Shown piece by piece: positions 1 through 6,190 of a DNA stretch of 19,030 nucleotides. This DNA comes from a bacterium BMS3Abin14. GTDB lineage: Bacteria > BMS3Abin14. The position numbers and the translations under genes were made by a program. The stretch spans positions 1 through 19,030 of the forward strand of contig BDTG01000029.1 of NCBI GenBank assembly GCA_002897695.1. Reading direction: 5' to 3'. Below the pieces are notes generated by a model. The model saw nothing but the letters and a program-made list of their open reading frames with translations. It ran no database searches and was not told the DNA's origin. Position 1 is the first letter of the stretch. Each line of letters opens with the position of its first letter.

Positions 1-80
1 AGGGAGGCGGCATGAACAACGCGCTGCCTCTTACCCGGGGAAATTACACCTTAAGTTCAGAGAAGAGTGGTATTGACATT

Positions 81-93
81 GGGGTCCACTATC
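81..93 (+). repeat. IS-like terminal repeat copy (left)
   Basis: The 13-base word GGGGTCCACTATC occurs here, again at 991-1003, and inverted at 932-944. In the later pair it forms the outer arms of a palindromic element. This isolated copy may be the end of an insertion sequence whose body lies left of the window, but no transposase is visible in bases 1-80, so the assignment is an inference. Confidence 0.5.
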
Positions 94-130
94 TAGACTG
101 TCCGGCTCAACGTGACCCCAAAGTTGCTCG

Positions 131-769
131 TTAAGGGGTGTCTTTAAGATTTTCAAAAAACCTCCTAAATTCATCATCTTGAATGTTTATTTTATCGAGA
201 ACATCTTGTTGCGTAAGCCCATATGTATTTGGATGTTGTCCGTCAGATAGTAAATACAAATTAACATTTGAACACTCATTTTTGATTTTATCATGATCAT
301 TTTTTAGGGTTTTACCGCTGTTTTCTAGAGTAGCAATTAAAACGTGATATTTAAGTCGCTTAGAAAACTTACCATGCCTCTTTTCTTTTGATTTTCCATC
401 GGTAAACGTTGTTTCTGTCCCTTGTACAGCCTTGATGCGATCTTCCCATTCCATACAAAATTTATACATTCCATCTCTGTTCCACCCGATATCAGCCTTT
501 ACGTCTATTAAATTTTCGATCGTCTTGTCACCATTCTGAATAACTATATCTGGATATCTCGTCTTTGAAGAGCCGAATCTAACTGGTTGGTCTATGTAAT
601 ATGTACAGTGGTCAGGATTATTAAGGGCAATGAATAGGGCCGTGAGATCTTCGAGCTGACTGGAAATAGACGAACTTCTTCCCCTAAAAATATTTGGATT
701 ATAGTATTTTGTCTCTCTTGATTCTGAATAAAGTTCAATTAGTTTTCTAAAGTACTCTTTCGGTGGCAT
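131..769 (-). CDS. Orphan PD-(D/E)xK nuclease-like protein
   Basis: This 212-residue protein is not a family I can name. A plausible PD-(D/E)xK nuclease core is visible: a helix acid at E40, then RYPD with D74 at the end of a strand, and IDVK with D89 and K91 about 15 residues later. That spacing is typical of restriction endonucleases and related DNA-cutting enzymes. No methyltransferase or specificity gene is present, so a restriction role is only a guess. The gene is markedly AT-rich compared with everything to its right and sits between copies of an IS-like end repeat, both signs of recent transfer. The nearest good Shine-Dalgarno (GGGAGG) lies well over 10 bases upstream of the ATG and no alternative in-frame start is closer, so translation may be weak. 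The gene is complete, with an ATG start and TAA stop. Confidence 0.55.
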   Translation of the reverse strand: MPPKEYFRKLIELYSESRETKYYNPNIFRGRSSSISSQLEDLTALFIALNNPDHCTYYIDQPVRFGSSKTRYPDIVIQNGDKTIENLIDVKADIGWNRDGMYKFCMEWEDRIKAVQGTETTFTDGKSKEKRHGKFSKRLKYHVLIATLENSGKTLKNDHDKIKNECSNVNLYLLSDGQHPNTYGLTQQDVLDKINIQDDEFRRFFENLKDTP

Positions 770-930
770 TTTGTAATATATGGTGCACCTCCCTAATTTG
801 GCTCACACAGCGATTAAGTAGTTAATCTCCTTTATTTAATACACTCACATATTTAAACTAAACATTAAACCCATTATACATACACCCAGTTTTATAATTT
901 ACTCGAAGTAAGAAAGAACAGAACTGACCT
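770..930. other. AT-rich intergenic region upstream of nuclease-like gene
   Basis: This AT-rich stretch holds the leader of the minus-strand nuclease-like gene, including a GGGAGG ribosome-binding-like sequence. I see no coding potential. It ends where the palindromic element begins. Confidence 0.4.
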
Positions 931-1003
931 TGATAGTGGACCCCCTTTCGGAACATGTCTGTTACACTTTAACAGACTGTCCCTTCTAAGGGGTCCACTA
1001 TCA
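931..1003. mobile_element. 73-bp palindromic IS-end or MITE-like element
   Basis: Perfect 14-base outer arms (TGATAGTGGACCCC at 931-944, its complement at 990-1003) enclose imperfect 12-base segments and then perfect 8-base inner arms (GTCTGTTA at 957-964, TAACAGAC at 970-977) around a 5-base loop CACTT. Read as two halves, it looks like the left and right ends (each about 34 bp) of an insertion sequence abutted head to head. It could be a MITE, the scar of an IS that lost its body, or a strong hairpin. No target duplication is visible (CCT left, AGTGA right). It lies exactly where the DUF2779 reading frame loses its N-terminus, so it or its parent probably caused the truncation. Confidence 0.6.
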
Positions 1004-1048
1004 AGTGAGTATGCCAACCAGAACCTCGATGACAGTTTTCTCCTTGCG

Positions 1049-2911
1049 TTGGCTGGTGGTGGATTTCAAGTGGGTGACCTGGCTAAATGCTATTTCCCCG
1101 GTGGTCATGACATCAAAACGCTGGATCATGAAGAGGCTCTGGCTGAAACTAATCAGCTGCTGCAGCTGGATCAGGTTACAATTTTTGAAGCCGCCATAGC
1201 AACCGAGAAACTTTTTATTCGTGCGGATATTCTGATCAAAAACGGAAATCGACTCAGTCTCTATGAAGTTAAAGCCAAATCCTTTGATCCGGAAGAGGAA
1301 GATCCCTTTGCCAATAAAAACGGGACAATCAAATTGGGCTGGAAGTCCTACCTCTACGATGTTGCCTTCCAGAAGTATGTTGTCAATCAGGCCCTCCCGC
1401 AGTATGAAGTATCAGCCCATCTCATGATGGCTGACAAATCCGCGTCGTGCCCGACTGAGGGCCTTAATAAGAAGTTCCGACTGGTGAAAGACCACAATGG
1501 TCGGAAGTCAGTCTCTGTATCTGATAGCCTGACTGAGGCGGATTTAACACCGCCAATTCTCTGCAAGGTCAATGTGGATGTAGAGTGTGAACAGATTTAT
1601 GCCGGTACGGCTGGTGGCAACGATCCGTCCCTGAGTTTTAACCAGCGAGTTGATCTGTTTGCAGAACACTATGCCTCGGATACGAAAATCCCGTCACCGG
1701 TATCAACTACCTGTTCCGGCTGTGAGTTTTACATCACTGATAATTATGAACAATCAGGATTGAAAAGCGGCAGGAAAGAATGCTGGAAAGAGAATCTGGG
1801 CTGGGATGACAAGGATTTCGAGTGCCAAACAGTGCTGGATGTGTGGAACTTCAGGAAGAAGGAGAAATTGATTGAGGCTGGCTGCATCAAGATGTCGGAC
1901 CTTGCCAAGGAGGATGTGGCTCCAAAGCCCGACATAAAGCCGGGCATATCCGCGAGTGAACGACAGTGGCTGCAGATTGAAAAATACCAGACAGGCGATA
2001 ATACAGTCTGGCTGGACCGAGATAGCTTGCAAAGCGAGATGAATAGCTGGGTGTATCCGCTTCACTTTATTGACTTTGAAACCTCGATGGTGGCCATACC
2101 CTTCAACGCAGGTCGCCGACCTTACGAAGGAATCGCTTTCCAGTTTTCCCACCATATCGTTCGCGAAGACAGCACGGTCGAACACTTTGGTGAGTACCTG
2201 AATACGGAACAGGGAGTATTCCCGAACTACGATTTTGTAAGAGAACTCAAGGCTCAGCTTGAAAAGGATTCCGGAAGCATTTTTCGCTATTCCAACCACG
2301 AAAACACATTTCTCAACATGATTTACACCCAGCTTCAGGCGGACGACACCGTCGAGGATCGGGTGGAACTGTGCAATTTCATCAGATCGATCACCAAGCC
2401 TGTTAATGACTCCGTAGATCAATGTACCGGTGCACGCAATATGGTGGATATGTGGGAAATAGTTAAGCGTTACTATTATGACCCTGCCACCAACGGTTCC
2501 AACTCCATCAAGCAGGTGCTTCCGGCAATCCTGAATAGCTCAAAATATCTGCAGGATAAATATTCAAAACCGATTTACGGTTCCCCAGATGGCATCAAGA
2601 GCCTCAATTTCAAAGCTTGGCAATGGATCAGGTTTGAGGACGGAAAAGTCGTCGATCCATACAAAATGCTGCCTAAGATGTTTCAGGATATCTCTGACAA
2701 GGATATGCTGATTTTGAGCGATGATGAAGAGCTGAGAGACGGAGGAGCTGCCCTGACGGCATATGCCCGAATGCAGTTTGAAGAAATGTCGGATTATGAA
2801 TGGAAGGAGACCCGAAAGGCTCTGCTCAAATATTGCGAATTGGACACCATGGCGATGGTGATGATCTACGAAGGTTGGAAAGACCTTCTGCAACAGGAAC
2901 AACCAGAATAA
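1049..2911 (+). CDS. DUF2779 protein: Cas4-like nuclease plus DEDD-exonuclease-like fusion, 5'-truncated
   Basis: The protein belongs to the DUF2779 family. The N-terminal half is a PD-(D/E)xK nuclease of the Cas4/RecB type: D60, E73 and K75 (in YEVKAKSF), followed by iron-sulfur-type cysteines C222, C225 (CSGCEF) and C245. The C-terminal half (from about residue 335) resembles a DEDDy 3'-5' exonuclease: HFIDFE (D342, E344), YSNHENTF near 414-421, D467 in MVDMW, and Y595 to D599 in KYCELD. The first possible start is a TTG at 1049, but family-like sequence (SEYANQNLDDSFLLALA) continues in frame upstream to 1004, directly against the palindromic element. About 25-40 residues, including the N-terminal cysteine that normally completes the cluster, therefore appear lost. 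No upstream in-frame ATG, GTG or TTG restores them. Likely role in intact relatives is DNA processing or phage defence (inference); here it is probably impaired or a recent pseudogene. Confidence 0.8.
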   Translation: MAGGGFQVGDLAKCYFPGGHDIKTLDHEEALAETNQLLQLDQVTIFEAAIATEKLFIRADILIKNGNRLSLYEVKAKSFDPEEEDPFANKNGTIKLGWKSYLYDVAFQKYVVNQALPQYEVSAHLMMADKSASCPTEGLNKKFRLVKDHNGRKSVSVSDSLTEADLTPPILCKVNVDVECEQIYAGTAGGNDPSLSFNQRVDLFAEHYASDTKIPSPVSTTCSGCEFYITDNYEQSGLKSGRKECWKENLGWDDKDFECQTVLDVWNFRKKEKLIEAGCIKMSDLAKEDVAPKPDIKPGISASERQWLQIEKYQTGDNTVWLDRDSLQSEMNSWVYPLHFIDFETSMVAIPFNAGRRPYEGIAFQFSHHIVREDSTVEHFGEYLNTEQGVFPNYDFVRELKAQLEKDSGSIFRYSNHENTFLNMIYTQLQADDTVEDRVELCNFIRSITKPVNDSVDQCTGARNMVDMWEIVKRYYYDPATNGSNSIKQVLPAILNSSKYLQDKYSKPIYGSPDGIKSLNFKAWQWIRFEDGKVVDPYKMLPKMFQDISDKDMLILSDDEELRDGGAALTAYARMQFEEMSDYEWKETRKALLKYCELDTMAMVMIYEGWKDLLQQEQPE

Positions 2912-2921
2912 AGGTACCAAA

Positions 2922-2987
2922 ATGTCAGCCAACTTGATCGAAACATATAAGCCGATTCTGGGGCAAACCCTAGGGTCGCCCATTTAA
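2922..2987 (+). CDS. Possible truncated start of a downstream gene (21 codons)
   Basis: Ten bases after the DUF2779 stop, a purine-rich AAGG precedes an ATG opening a 21-codon frame (MSANLIETYKPILGQ and a few more residues) ended by TAA. The position and spacing look like the start of a co-transcribed gene cut short. I do not recognise the family, and chance is also possible. Confidence 0.2.
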   Translation: MSANLIETYKPILGQTLGSPI

Positions 2988-3018
2988 AAGGCACCTGTCA
3001 AGGCACAAAAAAAATTAT

Positions 3019-3042
3019 AGCAGGTTTTTTCTCCTGCTTTTC
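3019..3042 (+). terminator. Weak rho-independent terminator candidate
   Basis: A short hairpin, AGCAGG (3019-3024) and CCTGCT (3033-3038) around a T-rich loop, is followed by TTTT. The stem is only 6 bp, so this is a modest candidate for ending transcription from the DUF2779 unit. Confidence 0.35.
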
Positions 3043-3412
3043 ATTCCTGATCACAGATCTCTCGTTGCGCCCTTGATTTCTATTTATCAGGTGTCAGCCT
3101 CAGCTGCATCAGTCACCCATCAGGATCAAGGCCATCTCATCAGCCCCTGTCACATTCCGTGACCCAGAAAACCTTCGGTTCCGTACCGTGTCCATATGTA
3201 TTGTTCAGATCTAATGGTTATTAACCAGCCCCGCGTCGGTTCACGGCACAGGCAGCAAGAACCTGATATCAGTTATGTATTGGCGGGAACGGTTCCCAAT
3301 CAGTTCTCGTGGTTTTTAGCCAACCCCACATATTTCACTTCCCCATCCCTTCCGGTTTCCTCTGTGTAAAACTGAGGCCAAAGCAGAGAAATACAGGTAA
3401 TGGTATTTGACC

Positions 3413-3442
3413 TTTGCATTTGAGCGATCATCCCGCTAGAAT
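3413..3442 (+). promoter_or_regulatory. Possible promoter of first MNT/HEPN pair
   Basis: TTTGCA (3413-3418) and TAGAAT (3437-3442) are separated by 18 bases and lie about 20 bases before the MNT start. The -10 is good and the -35 is fair. A GGTGGTG ribosome-binding sequence follows just ahead of the ATG at 3464. Confidence 0.35.
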
Positions 3443-3463
3443 TGCTTCAAAAGGTGGTGTGAT

Positions 3464-3775
3464 ATGAGTCCATCAGTACAGGAAAAACTAAAGGAACTTG
3501 AGGATCTGTGTGAGAGGTTCAGCGTGAAACAGCTGGACATCTTCGGTTCAGCGGCCGATGACACGGCCATCCTCCCGAACGAAAGTGACATCGACTTTCT
3601 TGTGGAATTTCTTCCCCTGAAGGAAAATCAGCACGCCGATGCCTATTTTGGCCTTCTCTTCGCTCTTGAGGGTCTGTTCGGAAGATCTATCGACCTGGTC
3701 ATGATCCAGGCCATCAGCAATCCTTACTTTCGGGATTCGGTGGAGCGGTCAAGAAAGTTGCTTTATGCGGCTTGA
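3464..3775 (+). CDS. MNT-domain nucleotidyltransferase antitoxin
   Basis: This 103-residue minimal nucleotidyltransferase has the family signature FGSA (G28, S29) followed by SDIDFLV (D42, D44) and a third acid in SIDLV (D77). In HEPN/MNT toxin-antitoxin systems (MntA/HepT type) the MNT partner neutralises the HEPN RNase, in characterised cases by transferring AMP to the toxin. The ATG at 3464 has a good ribosome-binding sequence and the length is normal. The stop overlaps the start of the HEPN gene by 11 bases, the usual co-translated arrangement. All catalytic residues appear present, so the antitoxin looks intact although its toxin partner is broken. Confidence 0.85.
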   Translation: MSPSVQEKLKELEDLCERFSVKQLDIFGSAADDTAILPNESDIDFLVEFLPLKENQHADAYFGLLFALEGLFGRSIDLVMIQAISNPYFRDSVERSRKLLYAA

Positions 3776-3997
3776 GGTTAAGAAGCACCTTGAGGATATT
3801 CGTCGCGCCGGCGAACTCATTGCGGAGTTCATTGCTGATAAATCCTTTGAAGACTATTCCAGTGCCCCTCTTGTCCGTTCAGCGGTAGAAAGGCAAACGG
3901 TTATGACATGATCGACCACCGCGTGGTCTGGGATGTCCTCACTAATCACCTCCCGAAACTTATTCAGGAAGTGCAATCTCTATTAAAGGAAAGTTAG
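3765..3997 (+). pseudogene. HEPN (DUF86/HepT-type) toxin, internally deleted and frameshifted
   Basis: The frame from ATG 3765 reads like the N-terminus of a DUF86 HEPN protein (MRLEVKKHLEDIRRAGELI to LVRSAVERQ) and then stops at 3909-3911. From 3899, one frame over, the matching C-terminus continues (GYDMIDHRVVWDVL to the TAG at 3995-3997). Intact family members have roughly 35-45 residues between VERQ and HGYD, including the catalytic R-x(4-6)-H motif. Here that segment is missing and the frame is shifted, so an active HEPN RNase cannot be made. Both gene ends are well preserved, suggesting a single recent deletion with its junction near 3894-3899. What the two half-frames resemble is from memory of the family; the frame change itself is seen directly. 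Confidence 0.85.
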
Positions 3998-4245
3998 AAT
4001 TCTTTTTGCATCCTGCGCCTGGATCGGTTGATGTCTGCCGATTTTTGCAACTCCCTGATCCTCTTCCGTCGGGGAACTGATGGGGGTCAGGGGATGAATT
4101 GTGGTGTGCCTGACAAAACAAGTTGGAAATACCACAATTCACCCCTTGACCCCATTTAACTCCCAGAGATAAGGAGTCTACATGGGACGGGTTGTATATC
4201 CTTCAACCAGCGAATATGATAATATTCGTGCAGGCGGAGGATGTC
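3998..4245. other. Intergenic region between the two MNT/HEPN loci
   Basis: No gene is supported here. The main content is the long inverted repeat at 4083-4153, followed by the leader of the second MNT gene with a GGAGG ribosome-binding sequence at 4236-4240. Confidence 0.5.
4083..4153. repeat. Long REP/MITE-like inverted repeat
   Basis: The left arm (4083-4105, starting GGGGTCAGGGGATGAATTG) and right arm (4131-4153, ending CACCCCTTGACCCC) are near-perfect complements over about 23 bases, with a 25-base loop. The shape and the GGGGTCA tips resemble REP-type palindromes mobilised by Y1 (RAYT) transposases. No transposase is present in the window. It could also act as a transcription or mRNA-stability barrier between the two toxin-antitoxin loci. 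Confidence 0.7.
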
Positions 4246-4539
4246 ATGAAGAGAAGAGATATCGTACTTGAAAAACTTAAAGACAATGCTGGCGAACTGC
4301 AGCGATTTCACGTTTCCGCTCTGTCCCTTTTCGGTTCCGTTGTTCGGGGAGAGGAGGGCCCCGGCAGCGATGTCGATCTCCTCGTAGAGTTTAACGAACC
4401 CGTCGGAATGTTTACCTTTATACGCCTGAAGAACCATCTGGAAAAACTCCTCGGTGCCAAAGTAGACCTGGTGACGCCTGAGGCCCTTAAGGAAAGGCTC
4501 AGGGACAGGATCCTGAAGGAGGCGATTCGTGCCGCATAG
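4246..4539 (+). CDS. Second MNT-domain nucleotidyltransferase antitoxin
   Basis: This 97-residue protein carries the MNT motif: LFGSVVRG (G30, S31), GSDVDLLVEF (D42, D44) and KVDLV (D74). The ATG at 4246 is preferred over an upstream in-frame start at 4192 because GGAGG sits five bases ahead of it and the family begins near MKRRDIVLEKL. It differs strongly in sequence from the MNT at 3464-3775, so the two loci are separate acquisitions rather than a tandem duplication. The expected role is antitoxin to a HEPN RNase, probably by nucleotidylation. The stop codon overlaps the GTG start of the HEPN remnant by 11 bases, the same geometry as in the first pair. Confidence 0.85.
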   Translation: MKRRDIVLEKLKDNAGELQRFHVSALSLFGSVVRGEEGPGSDVDLLVEFNEPVGMFTFIRLKNHLEKLLGAKVDLVTPEALKERLRDRILKEAIRAA

Positions 4540-4633
4540 GGATTGGCTGGTTCCCATCCTCTGGAAAACAGTTCAGGACGACATTCCTTCGCTCATTCCC
4601 CTTCTGCAGGAGATCCTCAAGGACAACCGATAA
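4529..4633 (+). pseudogene. Second HEPN (DUF86) toxin collapsed to a 34-codon in-frame remnant
   Basis: The frame opens with GTG and reads VPHRDW, matching the usual DUF86 start MPHRDW, then passes directly into the family's C-terminal end (ILWKTVQDDIPSLIPLL and on to the TAA at 4631-4633). About 70-80 residues of the normal protein, including the R-x(4-6)-H RNase motif, are absent. Unlike the first HEPN gene, the deletion keeps the reading frame, so a 34-residue peptide containing the C-terminal helix could still be translated by coupling to the MNT gene. It is most simply a dead toxin; a residual MNT-binding microprotein is possible but unproven. Confidence 0.8.
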
Positions 4634-4921
4634 CCCACTTGGTTGTCAAAGGACAGGCATTTTCTTCCCCCTTCGCTCCATGGAGCTATGGCGGACCAGC
4701 AGGTTTCTAACAGCGATTGGTTGGCTCCAGAGGAAATGTTCGTGCCCGGCAAACCCTTGGGGTCGGAGCTCATTTTCTCAGGTTTTAAACATTTTGTGCC
4801 TGATGTTCACACAATTCTTCATTCATTTGGAGGATACGTCGCGGCAAATAAAAGGTATTGCTTGAAAAATGCCCATCCTCATACGAAAAATGTATGAAAC
4901 CGGGGATAAAGGAAATCTGAT
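4634..4921. other. Intergenic region, no supported gene
   Basis: An 84-codon plus-strand frame here (starting from TTG at 4643) has no recognisable motifs and no good ribosome-binding sequence, so it is not called. A small hairpin, TCATAC (4879-4884) with GTATGA (4892-4897), lies just upstream of the DUF4236 gene. Confidence 0.4.
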
Positions 4922-5962
4922 ATGGCTTTCCGTTTCTGGAGAAGGGTAAAGATCGCACCGGGGGTGACCCTGAACCTGAGCAAAGCGGGTGGGTCCTTCT
5001 CGTTAGGGCCGCGCGGTGCGAAGTTCACCGTCGGGTCCCGCGGCAAGCGGGCCACAATGGGTATTCCGGGAACGGGACTCTTTTACACCTCGACTTTTAC
5101 AGGCGGGAGGTCAGGCGGCGGGAAAAACGCATCCTGCTTCGCTCCGGCCGTCCCAAAGGTCAGCGCGGAAGACCGCCTGGACCTTGGCTTCTTCAAACGG
5201 TTCATCACACCGGACGACGAGGAAGCCCTGGTGGACGGTTGCCGGGAGTTGGTTCTGGGGGATGAAGACAAGGCGCTTGAGCACCTCGAACAGGCGGCCC
5301 ACCTTGCCGATGGAGCGTACCTCGCTGGCTTTATGGCCCTCAGGAAAGAACGGCTGGAGGAAGCCGCGAACTGCCTGGCCGCGGCCGCCGAAAAGCATAG
5401 CCGCTTAGGCTATTACTTCGCCAGATACGGCATCTCCGCCGTCATGAGCCTACCCATCACCGACGAGATATCCGCTCATGTGGGCCCGGATCTCCGTGGT
5501 GTGCTGCTGGGGCTGGTGGAGGTCTACCAGCGTCAGGAGCGCCGGCAGGATGCGTTGACATGTCTGGAGAAGCTGCAGCGGCTCGAACCCGACGACGTGG
5601 TAGTGAAGTTGTCTCTTGCAGAGCTGCTGCTGGACGCTCATCCGGGCGACAAGAAGGTCTGTCAGAAGGTTGTGCGGTTGGTTGAGGGCATTGAGAACGA
5701 GACGCCGATCCATGCCGCGCTATTGCTGTACAAGGCCAGGGCCCTGCGCGGGCTCGGCCTGCCGGATGCGGCCCGGGAGACCTTGACGATAGCCCTGCGC
5801 CGAAAGAAAGATCGTTCCGATGAGCTCCTCCGGGCGCTCAGGTACGAACGGGCCCTCGTATACGAGGAGATGGGTCAGCGCAAACGGGCGCGAAAGGAAT
5901 TCGAGAAGCTTTACGCCGATGATCCCGACTATGGGGACGTGGCAGCCCGGTTGGGGCTGTAG
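4922..5962 (+). CDS. DUF4236 domain plus TPR-repeat protein
   Basis: Residues 1-58 form a DUF4236 domain, recognised by FRFWRRVKIAPGVTLNLSK, the glycine-rich strand pattern and GIPGTGLFY. A glycine-rich linker (about 61-68) leads to a helical region from about residue 95 to the end with alanine/leucine-rich, TPR-like units (for example near 200-225 and 265-345). DUF4236 proteins have no firmly known function; TPR repeats usually bind proteins. The TPR part suggests an adaptor, but the partner is unknown. No signal peptide or membrane segment is evident, so it is probably cytoplasmic. An AAGGAA ribosome-binding sequence precedes the ATG. The gene is GC-rich, unlike the toxin-antitoxin loci to its left, and its last 34 bases overlap the end of a truncated minus-strand gene. 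Confidence 0.75.
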   Translation: MAFRFWRRVKIAPGVTLNLSKAGGSFSLGPRGAKFTVGSRGKRATMGIPGTGLFYTSTFTGGRSGGGKNASCFAPAVPKVSAEDRLDLGFFKRFITPDDEEALVDGCRELVLGDEDKALEHLEQAAHLADGAYLAGFMALRKERLEEAANCLAAAAEKHSRLGYYFARYGISAVMSLPITDEISAHVGPDLRGVLLGLVEVYQRQERRQDALTCLEKLQRLEPDDVVVKLSLAELLLDAHPGDKKVCQKVVRLVEGIENETPIHAALLLYKARALRGLGLPDAARETLTIALRRKKDRSDELLRALRYERALVYEEMGQRKRARKEFEKLYADDPDYGDVAARLGL

Positions 5963-6150
5963 CGCATACCCCCGGTTTTTCCTGGGGCCCGGATCATTTC
6001 TACGGCAGCGATATCAGCTTCGAGGAGAACTACCGGAAAGGAAAAGCCGGCCGGATAATAAATCTTCCGCAGGTAAACCACGATTGACGCCTTGATGTAA
6101 CCGAAGGCGATCCCCCAGACAACCAGCCGGAACAGCCTTCTTTTGAACAT
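5929..6150 (-). pseudogene. N-terminal fragment of a membrane-protein gene, 3'-truncated
   Basis: From the ATG at 6150 (GGGGAG about eight bases upstream) the frame reads MFKRRLFRLVVWGIAFGYIK and continues through VVYLRKIYYPAGFSFPVVLLE. This resembles the start of an uncharacterised deltaproteobacterial membrane protein with an N-terminal hydrophobic helix. After VEMIR (near 5995) the sequence turns into proline/glycine-rich residues that do not look like the rest of such a protein, and the frame runs into the antisense of the DUF4236 gene before stopping at 5929. The 3' part of the gene has therefore probably been replaced. It lies 40 bases downstream of guaC on the same strand and may be co-transcribed. 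Family identity is from memory and moderate in confidence. Confidence 0.5.
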
Positions 6151-6190
6151 CTTCACTCTCCCCGCCAAGGCAATGTGTGAGGCCGTGGAT

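Larger units (their letters stand above)
2988..3463. other. Intergenic region, no gene seen
   Basis: About 475 bases with many stops in all frames. It contains a terminator-like hairpin near its left end and a possible promoter near its right end; I see nothing else that I can support. Confidence 0.5.

Noticed and set aside
1754-2422. 222-codon minus-strand open frame
   Set aside because: It is antisense to the conserved DUF2779 gene and has no family features.
4192-4245. Earlier in-frame start for the second MNT gene
   Set aside because: The extra 18 residues are not MNT-like, and the internal ATG at 4246 has GGAGG at the correct distance.
4643-4897. 84-codon plus-strand frame between the second HEPN remnant and the DUF4236 gene
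   Set aside because: TTG start without a ribosome-binding sequence, no recognisable motif, and an overlapping alternative frame of similar quality.
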